A stretch of 64,000 nt of DNA from Pseudomonadota bacterium (GCA_023389055.1 JAEWFA010000006.1:98951-162950); one strand, 5' to 3'. Positions 16,272 to 25,201 are shown, counted from the first letter of the stretch. Made by a program: numbers and translations. Notes: generated from the sequence alone by a model not told the origin.

Positions 16272-16514
16272 CTACGACGAGGCGCCGTCCACCAGCATCC
16301 GCCGTACGAACTCCTCGTTCACCCACGCGCACCACTCGGGCTTGGCGCTGAACCGCAGTTCCCAGTAGCCGCAGCCGGCCTCCGGAAGACGGTTCAGGCG
16401 CGGACGATCAACATGTAGGCAGACTGCGGCCGCCGCCGTTGCACGATCGCGCCTCACGTAGTGCCTGCAGAAGCGACACGGGCGGTTCGTCTCGTTGTGG
16501 GAGATCTCGCTCAT
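16272..16514 (-). CDS. Small Cys-rich hypothetical protein
   Basis: An 80-residue protein with a zinc-ribbon-like set of cysteines and histidines: C13-R-F-C16-R-H, C32-L-H, C48-G-Y-W and C62. It is convergent with the YaaA-like gene. I do not recognise the family. The motif spacing argues that it is a real protein rather than a random frame. Confidence 0.5.
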   Translation of the reverse strand: MSEISHNETNRPCRFCRHYVRRDRATAAAAVCLHVDRPRLNRLPEAGCGYWELRFSAKPEWCAWVNEEFVRRMLVDGASS

Positions 16515-16843
16515 TCGGCCCGCATGGTGCGACCAATTCTGAGCTGTCCGATATCGGGTTCATGGCCTAGGCCGTTTGGGGCATAAGCCACACCACGCCG
16601 GTGCACGGCTGCTTTGCGATGCTGGACGGTCCGACGAGTCAGCACCAGCGTAGCGATAATTGGCAGATCGAATGGAGAACGAGCGAGCGAAAGCTCAAGC
16701 ACGACCGAAGCGAAAGACGCGTGCAATGACGTGCCTACAAAACGGGCCGTTCATGCACGGCAACCAGTCAGACGATTGTCGAAAGTTCCCTCGTAGAGGG
16801 CGCTTGCGCCTGCCGTTCCGCAACTATTCACAAGGAGATGCAA
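16515..16843. other. Stretch without a credible gene
   Basis: Two short frames exist (16511-16726 minus with a TTG start, 16660-16866 plus) but neither has a ribosome binding site, a recognisable domain or convincing composition. The segment ends with TATTCACAAGGAG, the ribosome binding site of the next gene. Confidence 0.4.
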
Positions 16844-17218
16844 GTGTTGACGGATGCAGAAATTGAACGCGCTAAGCGGGCGATGAAATACAGTGAAGAC
16901 CGTCTTCACGAGCATCCGGATTGCATAAGAATCGCATACGAATGGCTGGATGCGCAGAAGAAGACCAAAGGTAAGACCACCAAAGTGAATCCTCTCAAGC
17001 ACCTGATCGAAAGATGGGGTGGTCGATACGTCTCTACGTCCGATGTGGAAGTTGCTGCAATGATGCATCCGGACGTAAAAGGCGAGTATCCGCACTTCAA
17101 CATCAGCGCGCGGTTGACTGAGCCTTCGAAGAAGAGGTTGAGTGGGATCGGGGAAGCGTTTAAGCACGACTATCACGCGCAGCATGATCCGACAACCTAC
17201 CGCATGCACGAAGACTAG
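16844..17218 (+). CDS. Hypothetical soluble protein
   Basis: A 124-residue charged protein (LTDAEIERAKRAMKYSEDRL, EHPDCIRIAYEWLDAQKKTK) with a C-terminal region that looks like a helix-turn-helix fold (RYVSTSDVEVAAMMHP). I chose GTG 16844 because AAGGAG ends 6 nt before it; the ATG at 16838 directly abuts that sequence and would leave no spacing. It lies between the putative defence pair and terS. No family is recognised. Confidence 0.6.
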   Translation: MLTDAEIERAKRAMKYSEDRLHEHPDCIRIAYEWLDAQKKTKGKTTKVNPLKHLIERWGGRYVSTSDVEVAAMMHPDVKGEYPHFNISARLTEPSKKRLSGIGEAFKHDYHAQHDPTTYRMHED

Positions 17219-17311
17219 CCTGGCGTTGCCTGGAGCCGGACGCTTCGGCGCGCTGAGTTTGCTCGATAGGCGCTTAGATCCTGCTCCTGAACTCGACCAT
17301 TGGGCGTCGGC

Positions 17312-17767
17312 ATGTATCGATTTCTCGGACGCCATGCTCCCGAAAGCTTTGCAGCATTTGCATCACTGGTGGCACTGGCCGGAGGGAGCTACCTAGCATG
17401 GACTCACGATGTCATGTGGTTGAACCGATCCGGATCACTAGTCATCGTCGCAGGTGTACTGCTAGCGGCATCGCGCTTCCAGGAATGGGTCCAACGGAAG
17501 CTTCGGAGCATCGTCGAACAAAACCTTGAGTCAGTGGTCGAATCGGCAGTCCGAGCAGTCGCGGGAGACGCGGCGAGACCGTCGGTAGAAGAACGACAAC
17601 GGCTTCGCGGAAAGCTTCACACTGAAATGAACCGCAAGCTAGATGAAGTCTACGCAGCCGACAAGAGGAGAATTCGTGCTTGGGAGGTATGGCTTATTGT
17701 GGTCGGCACCATCATCAACGGCTTCGGCGACTTGATGATCAAGTCACTGAAACTCGTTTTTCCGTAG
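17312..17767 (+). CDS. Hypothetical membrane protein
   Basis: A 151-residue protein with two N-terminal hydrophobic segments (FAAFASLVALAGGSYLAW and SGSLVIVAGVLLAAS), a central charged helical region (about 60-115, containing RKLRSIVEQNLESVVESAVR) and a C-terminal hydrophobic segment (WEVWLIVVGTIINGFGDLM). A TTG at 17300 would add four residues. No family is recognised. Its stop is 41 nt before the terS start, and the LexA box lies in that gap. Confidence 0.55.
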   Translation: MYRFLGRHAPESFAAFASLVALAGGSYLAWTHDVMWLNRSGSLVIVAGVLLAASRFQEWVQRKLRSIVEQNLESVVESAVRAVAGDAARPSVEERQRLRGKLHTEMNRKLDEVYAADKRRIRAWEVWLIVVGTIINGFGDLMIKSLKLVFP

Positions 17768-17788
17768 TTCGTTACTCTTAGATCGATA

Positions 17789-17808
17789 TACTGTATATAA
17801 TAACAGTA
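17789..17808 (+). promoter_or_regulatory. LexA box overlapping the terS promoter and start codon
   Basis: TACTGTATATAATAACAGTA matches the E. coli LexA consensus at 18 of 20 positions and contains CTGT-N8-ACAG. It embeds a -10-like TATAAT (17796-17801), and its last base is the A of the terS ATG (17808). LexA bound here would occlude both RNA polymerase and the start. With the -10 ending 6 nt before the ATG and no Shine-Dalgarno, the terS message would be leaderless. Confidence 0.8.
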
Positions 17809-18233
17809 TGCCATCACTATCGCCTAAGCAGGAGCGCTTCGCTAGCCTCTACGTCACCGAACGGTGCGGCGTGAAGGCCGCCATTGGTGCCGGCTACGCG
17901 CCGGGTCCGGGCATCGCCGTGACGGCCTCGCGGCTGCTCAGGAAGGCTAACGTTCAGGCCGCCATAGCGGCCCAGGAAGCGCGTGTAGCCGCCGAGGTGA
18001 GCATGACCCGCCAGCGGGTGGTTCGAGAACTCCTGGAGGCTGTAGAGCTTGCTCGTGCACAGGCGAACCCGGCCGGCATGATTGCTGGATGGCGCGAGAT
18101 CGCGCGCATGTGTGGGCTGTACGCGCCGGAGCGGGTGAGCGTCGGCATTGAGGCCGCGGTAGCGGAGAACGACTTCGCCCGGATGTCGGACGCGGAGTTG
18201 TTGGCGATCGTCGCTTCTGCACCGAGCGACTAG
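17808..18233 (+). CDS. terS: Phage terminase small subunit
   Basis: A 141-residue terminase small subunit. The N-terminal DNA-binding part reads LSPKQERFASLYVTERCGVK followed by AAIGAGYAPG and ASRLLRKANVQAAIA, the typical Terminase_2-type helix-turn-helix. The middle (MTRQRVVRELLEAVELARA) is the oligomerisation helix. TerS recognises packaging sites and directs the large subunit. No large terminase or structural gene is nearby, so it would have to work with a helper phage's large terminase, as in SaPI and PICI satellites. Its end overlaps the convergent helicase gene by 4 nt. Confidence 0.85.
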   Translation: MPSLSPKQERFASLYVTERCGVKAAIGAGYAPGPGIAVTASRLLRKANVQAAIAAQEARVAAEVSMTRQRVVRELLEAVELARAQANPAGMIAGWREIARMCGLYAPERVSVGIEAAVAENDFARMSDAELLAIVASAPSD

Positions 18234-20241
18234 AGCGGCGACCCGTTCGAGAGCGCGGCCGGCGCATCGGCGCGCCGCGCGCTCGCCGCCGACGTTGCAG
18301 CACCCGTCGTGCGAATGAGGACCGGTTCATGCAGAAGCGCTTCGAGCGCCGCGCGAGCATCGGCGGGGTCCTGCAGTGTGCTCAAGCATCGGCTCCAAGC
18401 GCGTTGTTTGGAATGCAACGGCCTGTACTCATGCTCAAAGACAGACATGTTGCTAATAGTAGTTCTATTAGAACGTTGTCTGCCTTTCCGCCACCGCCCC
18501 ACGTCCTTCTCGGCGGCCGCGGCCGTTCGCCAAAACTGCGGGAATCGCCGTGCGAGCCATGCGCCGGATAGAGGCATTGCGTCAACGAGTTGATCGAAGG
18601 CGCGCTCTACGCGTCGGCCCTCCATCAGACCATCCCAGTCGACGAGCTCGTCAACGTCCACGTCAAGTGGGATATTCGAGAGCAGGTAGACGTCCTTCGG
18701 CTGCGCATTGTGAACGAGGCGCAATCGATCGATCGCCTGCATCGACTCGGCCTCACGAAGCTGTTCGAGAACCGCCTGGACGCGGTCATCGGGATGGCGG
18801 ACCACATCTACCCCACCCACTCTCCCGCTTCCAGCAGCGCGATATCCCCGAACCTCGGTGATCCAGTCGCCGCCGCACTTCAACAGCTCTCTGTCGGTGC
18901 ACCAGATCGCACGCGCCAATTTCTCGACTTCGGCGATGGGCGGCTCGTTTCGCCCGACGATTACGATTGCATCGTGGTGCTTCCATGCATCGATCCCGCG
19001 GATCGCACCAAAGTGGGCGAGATCGACGTTAGCGGGCACTGTGAGCGAGGGGTTCTTGCCTGTCCTGGCGTTTCCGGTGATTGCGGTCGGCCCGACGACG
19101 AGAACCTTCTTGTGCTCCGCGGCGAGCCGCTCAATGAACAAGGTCAGCTGCTTGATTCGTTTTTGTGCGTCCTTCTTCCCTTCGGCGCTCGAGTTGCGTG
19201 TCGCATCCAACGACGTCGTCGAGCACCGGGTCGAGGAGCACTGGATCACACGAGCATTTCGGGGAACGGAAATCACGGTGAAGGTGTTCACAGGCATCAA
19301 GCGCCTGATGATCCGCTCGTCGGCGCTGCCATCAATCACCATGATCGGAACGCTCTTGCCGCCTTCCGCGTCGTCGAAACGGCGGATGGGAGATAGCGCG
19401 TGGACGAGCACTTCGTTCCTCGAGCGGTCCAGCGTGATCGCGTGGCTATCCGGACGAAGCGCATTTGACTCCCGCCAAAGACAGTCCATCAAGCATCCGA
19501 GAAGGGACTGATCGCGTAGAGCCGCAGCGGCAGCGCATAGTTGGAAATCACCCATTCCGGGCTTGAGAGCGCCACGACCGCTACGCAACCGCATGCGTGC
19601 TTGGCGTATATCGAGCGAGTAGACGCCGGCATCACGCAAGTATTGGAACAACGGAGCCCCTTGCATCAGCGCGTCATACACTGCAGCGCACACCTTCTCC
19701 GCCGTCGCCATACGCGCCTGCTTCAGGAACTGCGCATGGAGCAAACCAACGGGAACACGGATGATCTCGACGCATGACTGCCAGAAGGACTCATCGATCA
19801 CGACGAGGTCTGGGATGGGCGGTTCGAGCTTTGTCCGCTCCTTCGAAAGATAGGCGTGCGTGTAGATGTTGACGTCGACGTCGCCGGCGAACTGTTGAAT
19901 GTAAGGACAGGTCGCGAAGTGCGCGCACTGCTCGACTTGCTGCCCGCGCGTTTGCTCACACATCGAGGTGTAAACGTCGAGACCGCTGCGTGCAACCTCC
20001 TCTGCAGTTTGGGCCTTGGCGCACATCGTCTTGCCATTCGGATCGACGTGTCCTCTCCCTCGAATGACGCGCACACCGATCTTCGGGTTCGCCTGTCGGA
20101 AGAGCTGTTCAATACGTCCGCCAGACGATGCGTCGGCACATAGATCTCGGCCGTGCCTTGTCTCTTCTGCGCGATCTTGTGAACCGCAGCCGTCGTTTTG
20201 CCGAGTCCGGGCGGTGCCTTGATTACATGCGCGGAAATCAT
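18230..20241 (-). pseudogene. Helicase with 4-Cys cluster, disrupted by one frameshift
   Basis: The N-terminus starts at ATG 20241 (MISAHVIKAPPGLGKTTAAV, Walker A GLGKTT), and after ...THRLADV the frame must change near 20113-20116 to continue as IEQLFRQANPKIGVRVIRGR. A single missing base explains it (2012 nt, one short of 671 codons). The second frame then stays open for about 625 codons, with Cys residues at CAKAQ, MCEQT, QCAHFATCPY (an XPD/DinG-like iron-sulfur pattern), Walker B DLVVIDESF and a C-terminal helicase part with FGAIRGIDAWKHHDAIVIVG. The start overlaps the primase stop as ATGA. It could be a recent mutation, a sequencing error or programmed frameshifting; no classic slippery heptamer is visible. 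Confidence 0.7.
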
Positions 20242-21395
20242 GCTGCGCGGGTGAAGAAGGCTTCGAACGCGGCGTCCAGCGCCTCGACCGCATCGGATGT
20301 GTTGGTCGATACACTTGGGTAGTACGGATCCACGTGGTCGATGCGCCGCGACTTCCGGCGCGCGCTCGGCTGGTGGCCGAACTTCTTGATAGCACCCTCG
20401 ATCGCGCCGACGATGTGCTCCCGGCCCGCCATGCGTTCGATGTACGCCGGATCGTGCCGCGAAGCGTCCGCCGTCAGCACGACGTCGCGAATCCGCTCAT
20501 ACAGAGCCTCCACGTCGGTACCGGAAGCACCGTTGGTTGCCACGTAGCTCGCTGCGGCCCGGATGATCGGGTCATGGAATCCGTCACCGCCTTCGTGATC
20601 GCCGATGCGCGTCAGCCAGTTCTCGAAGCCGACGGGGTGGCTCGAATCATTTGTGGGGCGAGCGCGGTTTTTCGTCTCTTCGCGCGGAGTGGGCGGCAGC
20701 AGGAGCTTGACCTCGTCGCTCTTCTTGATTACCAGCCCCGAGCGCAACGGAAACGGGTTCTCGACGCCTTCGAAGATCGGTGCAGCGGTGTAGTGCGCTT
20801 GAACGTCGTGGAAGAGCGCCGGATCAATGAGCTTGTAGCCCAGCCGCTTGTTCTCTTTCTTGGCCCAGCGCTTCAAGTCTCGATCGTGAACGTAGCGATC
20901 GAGCCAGAAAGAGAAATGAAAGGAGACCTTGTCGTATCCACGAAATCCAGCGCTCGAAGAGAGTTGCCAGTGATACGACGCGTCATGGAACTCGCGCGGT
21001 AGCAGGGAAATGACGTGCTCGCGCACGGCGGAAGAGGTGGGGTCTCCGCGCAAACGTTTCGGAAGGGGGATCTTGTCCAGGTCCAGCATCACCCAGCGCC
21101 GCCCCTCTGCCGGGGTCAGAAAGTTAGACATCAGACGACGGGTGCGCGACTTCCCGTCCGGACCGGCTACGGGATCACCGCGGATGACAAGGGCCTTGGG
21201 GAAGTCCTCCAGGGCGGTCAGCGTGTCCGACAAGGCGAAGATTCCGTCGACCGGGTAGATTCCGACGTTGAAGTCCTTCCCCGCGCTGAACTCGTGGATC
21301 ACAACTTCGCCGGTGTCGTCACGCGTGATCCGCTTCGTCGCGATTCCGTCCCACGACATCAGCACAGTGACTTCGTCTACTGCGTTGGTTTTCAT
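20238..21395 (-). CDS. AEP-type primase of the element
   Basis: A 385-residue protein with features of archaeo-eukaryotic-type primases: RRWVMLDLDKI gives the hhhDhD motif, VSFHFSFWL gives the sxH motif, and KLIDPALFHDVQAHY supplies a later acidic residue. A helical C-terminal region (TDVEALYERIRDVVLTADAS) follows. AGGAG precedes ATG 21395 by 8 nt, which sets the start. It is coupled through ATGA to the helicase, so the pair would form a replication module. Similar primase-helicase pairs drive replication of satellites and plasmids. Confidence 0.7.
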   Translation of the reverse strand: MKTNAVDEVTVLMSWDGIATKRITRDDTGEVVIHEFSAGKDFNVGIYPVDGIFALSDTLTALEDFPKALVIRGDPVAGPDGKSRTRRLMSNFLTPAEGRRWVMLDLDKIPLPKRLRGDPTSSAVREHVISLLPREFHDASYHWQLSSSAGFRGYDKVSFHFSFWLDRYVHDRDLKRWAKKENKRLGYKLIDPALFHDVQAHYTAAPIFEGVENPFPLRSGLVIKKSDEVKLLLPPTPREETKNRARPTNDSSHPVGFENWLTRIGDHEGGDGFHDPIIRAAASYVATNGASGTDVEALYERIRDVVLTADASRHDPAYIERMAGREHIVGAIEGAIKKFGHQPSARRKSRRIDHVDPYYPSVSTNTSDAVEALDAAFEAFFTRAA

Positions 21396-21405
21396 CGCGC
21401 AGCTC

Positions 21406-21615
21406 CTACAGGTCGGCCTGCTGGGCACGGACCCAGTCGAAGAACGCCTGCTCGTCGATGAGCACGCGGCGGCCAACGCGGCGCACGACACGGTCGAAGC
21501 CGTTCGCCTTGGCGTGGAAGATGAGGTGGCGCAGACCTCCGATGGGAGGCCAGGCATGGTGGTCGGGCCAGTCGCTGGCCGGAATCAAGCGAGTTCCAAC
21601 AACGCGATCAGACAT
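21406..21615 (-). CDS. AlpA-like helix-turn-helix regulator
   Basis: A 69-residue protein of the AlpA/excisionase-like type. The body reads WPPIGGLRHLIFHAKANGFD then RVVRRVGRRVLIDEQAFFDW, the winged-helix arrangement where a short helix pair is followed by RRVLI-x-E and a C-terminal helix. Such proteins activate integrase or direct excision in P4-like elements and PICIs. It lies between the primase (10 nt downstream) and a 167-bp gap with no gene. Whether it acts as activator or directionality factor cannot be told from sequence. Confidence 0.75.
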   Translation of the reverse strand: MSDRVVGTRLIPASDWPDHHAWPPIGGLRHLIFHAKANGFDRVVRRVGRRVLIDEQAFFDWVRAQQADL

Positions 21616-21782
21616 CGTTTACCTCTCGACAGTCGGTCAGACGCGGTGTGCTTCTGAGGACACGACTGTCGAGGGGCGCTAGGGGCGAAAAAAGCCGGCG
21701 AAGCGGAGCGAATATGAAAAACAGCCCACGGCACTGCGCGACTTTCGGCGGGAACGCGCCGCGCGTTTGATCGCCGCGAGGT

Positions 21783-22565
21783 TCACCGCGTGGACATCCG
21801 CTTGCGGGCTGCTCGTCGCACCTTTGCCGCGTCAGCGGCCGCACTCTCCAGCGGGAGCTTTCCCTTCAGGATGCGCTCGAGCCTCTTGACCGAAACGCCG
21901 TCGCTCTCCGGGAGCGTGTGCAGGTGCTTGGCCACCTCGACGATGGTCTTGTTGACGCCCTTCTCCGCCTGCTCATAGAGGAAGTCGGTTCCCTTCTTCA
22001 CGAGAGCGCGATCGCGCGCCGCTGCTGTTCGCGGTCGCCCTCGTCCTCGTCCTCGCAAACGAGCGGGAGGTGCGCTGCTTTGGCAGCCTTTACCAAGTCC
22101 CTCCGGCACCCACCGTGCCAGCGAACTCGATGTTCCGGTCTCCAGCGTCGGTTCGGTCGGCAGCGCGGGTTGACGGTCGAACGCGGGCAGCGCGCGCAGA
22201 AACGGTTCGGGCAGATGGACGTTCAGCGACCTGCACCAGTTCACAAACTCGCGAATGGTTGAGCTGGGCGGCAACGCCCCGCGCCTGACATCATGATGCA
22301 GGCGTCTCAGGATGCCTCGGAACTCGCCCAGACAGGCTGCGGGATCATCTTCCCAACCGCCCGGGTTCGGGGGGATACCTTGTAGGAGCTGGCCCGCCTG
22401 CGCCGTGCTCAACACGCTCCACCCGGCGACGCCGGCGATGTAGTCATCACGCCGCTGCGGGGACCAATTTGACCATTGCGCACTCCATTGCGGATTGAGC
22501 ACGACGCCTTTGTTGCCGTAGGGGTCTTCGGCCGTGTCGACCTGCAGCCAGCGACGACTACTCAT
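21783..22565 (-). CDS. Hypothetical protein downstream of integrase
   Basis: A 260-residue protein starting SSRRWLQVDTAEDPYGNKGV. The N-terminal ~140 residues contain several Trp residues (WSAQWSNWSPQRRDDY, GWEDDPAACLGEF), then a basic Arg/Gly patch (PARLRGRGRGRPRTAAARDR) and a helical basic C-terminus (VSVKRLERILKGKLP...RRAARKRM) that could bind DNA. It overlaps the integrase stop by 8 nt and is probably cotranscribed. No family is recognised. Replication initiation or regulation are possibilities only. Confidence 0.55.
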   Translation of the reverse strand: MSSRRWLQVDTAEDPYGNKGVVLNPQWSAQWSNWSPQRRDDYIAGVAGWSVLSTAQAGQLLQGIPPNPGGWEDDPAACLGEFRGILRRLHHDVRRGALPPSSTIREFVNWCRSLNVHLPEPFLRALPAFDRQPALPTEPTLETGTSSSLARWVPEGLGKGCQSSAPPARLRGRGRGRPRTAAARDRALVKKGTDFLYEQAEKGVNKTIVEVAKHLHTLPESDGVSVKRLERILKGKLPLESAAADAAKVRRAARKRMSTR

Positions 22566-23631
22566 CGGTCCTATCCCTGAAGATCTTCTCGTTCATCGAA
22601 GCCACCACCCGATCGGCGTGGCCCGCGCAGAGATGGCTGTAGCGCTGCACCATCTGCAGCGTCTTGTGCCCGAGGACCGCCGCGATCTCGATCGTCGAAG
22701 CACCGTTCATGGCCAGGTACGAAGCGGCTGAATGCCGAAGGTCGTGAAAGCGGAAGTCTTCGATCCCGGCAGCCTCTATGGCTGCACGCCAATGGTTGTC
22801 GAGCGCGAAGGGCTTCGCCGCATCGTTACCGGGAAAGAGCAACTGCGAGTCGAGGTGCGGAACACGCGCGAGATCCGACAGCAGCGCATGCGCGCGCCCG
22901 CGAAGCGGCACTGCGCGCGACGTGCCGTTCTTCGTCTCGAACAGCAAGATGCGATTGCGTTCGAGATCGATCTGCCGCCAGCGCAAGGTCAAAATCTCGC
23001 CGCGGCGCATACCCGTCGACAGTGCCAGCACGACGACCGGATAGAGCCACGGCATCGAAGAGGACTTGCACGCGGCGAGCAACGCGTCGCGCTCACGGTC
23101 GGATAGAAAGCGCTCGCGCCCGCGCGGCTCCTTCGGCTTGCTGACCCTGCGCATCGGCGAGTCGTCCAGCCACTGCCACTCGTTCACCGCAATGGTGAAC
23201 GCGTGCGAGAGCGCAGCCATGTGCCGCACGACGGTAGCCGGCGACATGGGCCGCTTGCGGCGCGTCTGCGTGGCGAGCAGTTGGTTCCTGCACTCGACGA
23301 TGCGCGCCGGCGTCACCTCGTCGAGCGTGTATGCGCCGAGCTTGCCGCGCCACCAACCCAGGTTGCGCCGCGTGTTCGGCGCGTTTTTCGGCTGGAGCGC
23401 GAGAACCTCCTGTTCGTAGCGATCGATGAGATCGGCCAGCGTATGGCGCTTGGCCTCGGCCGTCTTGAAGTAGCGGCCTTCGCGGATCGCAAGCTCAGTG
23501 GCGCTCGCCCAGCGCTTCGCGTCGGTTCGACGTGCGAAGGTGGCGGTGATCGCGGGCTGCCCCTTGAGGCGAACCTTGGCGCGGTAACTGCGGGTGCCGT
23601 CGTCGGAACGGCGAGTCTCGAAGGATGCCAT
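22558..23631 (-). CDS. int: Tyrosine-type site-specific integrase
   Basis: A 357-residue integrase that recombines the element with the 3' end of the tRNA gene. An N-terminal arm-binding domain (about 1-60, SFETRRSDDGTRSYRAKVRL) is followed by a core-binding SAM-like domain and the catalytic domain with R209 (STGMRRGE), K234, H296-x-x-R299 (FHDLRHS), H322 (LGHKT) and Y331 (QRYSHL). All catalytic residues are present, so it should be active. It is the element gene nearest the intact tRNA, separated by 259 bp that contain the arm-like repeats. Confidence 0.93.
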   Translation of the reverse strand: MASFETRRSDDGTRSYRAKVRLKGQPAITATFARRTDAKRWASATELAIREGRYFKTAEAKRHTLADLIDRYEQEVLALQPKNAPNTRRNLGWWRGKLGAYTLDEVTPARIVECRNQLLATQTRRKRPMSPATVVRHMAALSHAFTIAVNEWQWLDDSPMRRVSKPKEPRGRERFLSDRERDALLAACKSSSMPWLYPVVVLALSTGMRRGEILTLRWRQIDLERNRILLFETKNGTSRAVPLRGRAHALLSDLARVPHLDSQLLFPGNDAAKPFALDNHWRAAIEAAGIEDFRFHDLRHSAASYLAMNGASTIEIAAVLGHKTLQMVQRYSHLCAGHADRVVASMNEKIFRDRTDE

Positions 23632-23824
23632 CAGCGTGGGACATTCGAAGGTCCCGACCGGAGCGGCTGCCAGAGGTGTCGACGAGGCAACGCCTGCTAG
23701 GCAGCAGTTGTTGCTCCGCCGACGGCTGGTCGTTTATGCCGCCGGTTTCATCGCTGAGATCCGATGCCGATCATAGCCCGATCCGTCGCCACGGACCGCG
23801 CTCTGTTGCAGAAAGTCGCGCGCT

Positions 23825-23844
23825 AGTGTCCCACCAGTGTCCCA
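23825..23844. repeat. Candidate integrase arm-type sites, right end
   Basis: AGTGTCCCACCAGTGTCCCA is identical to 4833-4852 and in the same orientation. It lies 46 bp from the core repeat here and 116 bp from it at the left end. Confidence 0.6.
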
Positions 23845-23890
23845 CCAGAGACGCTTGTAAGCGGTCGCTATCGCGCAAAGCCGCTCGAAC

Positions 23891-23969
<79 letters not shown>

Positions 23970-24116
23970 GCGCGGGCAATGCTACACACAGTCCGGCGCC
24001 TCGGTTCGCGCTTTGACAGGGCGATGCACCGCTCGTGTGCCTTGACGCATGCGAAGGACGCTCTGCGCCGTTGAGCAATGACGCCGAAGGCGACGGCGTC
24101 GCTCACGGGGGCGCCG

Positions 24117-24350
24117 CGTACAAGGACCGGATGCGGTCGTCGTTCGGGCAGCTGCTTTCGGTGAGTGCGATCGCCGAGCTCGATCCCGACGAACGCGGCG
24201 CGCGACCCGGTGGAACGCATCGACAGCCACCCGTCGAAGCCGACGGAGCTTTCCGGCGGAGGCGAGCCGCCGTCGCTGAGGGTCGAGGCGCTGGGCGATT
24301 CGCGCCGCGGACGAGATGGCCGCGGCGCTTGCCAGCGGAAAAACGCTGAG
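24117..24350 (+). pseudogene. Decayed C-terminal fragment of a GMC oxidoreductase
   Basis: Read in shifting frames, this stretch matches the C-terminus of the intact GMC gene at 25872-27551: DRMRSSFGQLLSVSAIAE against QAMRERFGRLLAVSSIGE, LDPDER, DPVERIDSHP against DPVARIHSHL, and SGGGEPPSLRVEALGD against SGGGESPSLTIEALAI. Several deletions and frameshifts separate the pieces and the N-terminal two thirds are gone. The 150 bp between the tRNA and this fragment hold nothing I recognise. As at the intact copy, a tiny PEP-CTERM gene follows in convergent orientation. Confidence 0.75.
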
Positions 24351-24362
24351 CGCCGTCGGCGC

Positions 24363-24515
24363 TTACTTCTTCCGCTTGTACCTGACCACGATTCCGGCAA
24401 CCGCCGCGGCGGCCAGCAGGCCCAGGGTCCCCGGTTCGGGAACCGGCGTCGGGGCAATCCCAGCGTAAGCCGCGGCACTCGTCAAGGAAAGCAACGCTCC
24501 GATCCAAACGCGCAT
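24363..24515 (-). CDS. Minimal PEP-CTERM protein (50 aa)
   Basis: The whole protein is a signal peptide (RVWIGALLSLTSAAAYAG) followed by APTPVPEPGTLGLLAAAAVA and a short tail GIVVRYKRKK. That is the PEP-CTERM sorting signal: VPEP motif, hydrophobic segment and basic end, recognised by an exosortase. Almost no mature domain remains between the two signals. It is a paralogue of the 49-aa protein at 27565-27714. It may be a processed small peptide, an exosortase decoy or a remnant; the equal lengths of the two copies argue against random truncation. Confidence 0.7.
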   Translation of the reverse strand: MRVWIGALLSLTSAAAYAGIAPTPVPEPGTLGLLAAAAVAGIVVRYKRKK

Positions 24516-24886
24516 GTGAGCCTCCGATTCTATAGGGGTGCAGTGGAAGAAGAACGGCCGGACTACGGACGTCCCAGGAAAAAACCGCTTCGGCGGCTAC
24601 GAGCTCAGCGTCGACCCCACGTTCGCCACCGATATAAGGCTGCGGACCCTCCTGAACGATTAGCAAGAATCGCGCCGAATCGTTTGATTCAACTGGAAGC
24701 CGTTGAACGGGAAAGGCAAAGCGGAAGTTGAAGACCGCCCGCTCCGGAGTTGGCCGTCGTTATTCTGTAAAAATCCCCGACGACGCCGCGGGTAAGGGGG
24801 AGTCGTCTTCCGGCATGCGTGCAGCCGAGCCCGTCACCGCCGCGCGCACGCCCGTCCCGTGACGGGCGCGCGTATTCGCGGCAACC
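24516..24886. other. 371-bp stretch without a recognised gene
   Basis: One plus-strand frame reads NRFGGYELSVDPTFATDI and ends at a stop near 24662, which looks like the C-terminus of a lost protein, but no family can be named. The rest (24663-24886) has no convincing frame and no clear terminator. Confidence 0.35.
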
Positions 24887-25201
24887 TCAACCGGCACGCC
24901 TGGGCGTCGCCGTCCGGCTCTTCGACTGCCTGACGGCGCGCTTGTGCCGGGTGACCTTCTTGTTCGCCGTCGCGGGAGTGGCCGGGGCTGCAGCCGCGCC
25001 CGAGTCCCGCGCAGCAGGAGCGGCGGGCGTGGCCCGTGTGGCGGGCGTGGCAGGCGTGGCGGGCGTAGCCGAGGCCCCGGCAGTCGCAGGCGTAGCCGGC
25101 GTGGCGCGTGTCGCCGGCGCCGCGGGGGTAGCCGGCGTGGCCTGAGCGAACACGCCCAGAGAGAACGTCGAAGCGATCGATGCGATGAGGAACCGGTTCA
25201 T
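24887..25201 (-). CDS. Secreted Ala-Thr-Pro repeat protein
   Basis: A 104-residue protein with a signal peptide (NRFLIASIASTFSLGVFA) and a mature region built almost entirely of Ala-Thr-Pro units (QATPATPAAPATRATPATPA and so on), ending in a basic tail (KKVTRHKRAVRQSKS). AGGA lies 8 nt before ATG 25201. The DNA shows matching imperfect tandem repeats of 9-15 bp. No catalytic domain is present. It may be an extracytoplasmic filler or binding protein. The repeat could be prone to slippage, so length may vary between strains. Confidence 0.65.
   Translation of the reverse strand: MNRFLIASIASTFSLGVFAQATPATPAAPATRATPATPATAGASATPATPATPATRATPAAPAARDSGAAAAPATPATANKKVTRHKRAVRQSKSRTATPRRAG

Noticed and set aside
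16511..16866. Small frames on both strands between the Cys-rich gene and 16844
   Set aside because: No ribosome binding site, family or sensible composition.
18453..18471. Inverted repeat CTAATAG-N5-CTATTAG
   Set aside because: It lies within the helicase coding sequence, far from any start, and has no terminator tail or adjacent promoter.
20105..20125. Programmed -1 frameshift as the sure explanation for the helicase
   Set aside because: No X-XXY-YYZ slippery heptamer or clear downstream pseudoknot is visible, so it is left as one of three options.
24165..24731. 188-codon plus-strand frame after the tRNA
   Set aside because: It crosses the decayed GMC fragment, the opposite-strand PEP-CTERM gene and noncoding DNA with no coherent protein character.
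25001..25150. Short GC-rich tandem repeats resembling an array
   Set aside because: They encode the Ala-Thr-Pro protein, lack unique spacers, and no cas gene is present, so not CRISPR.
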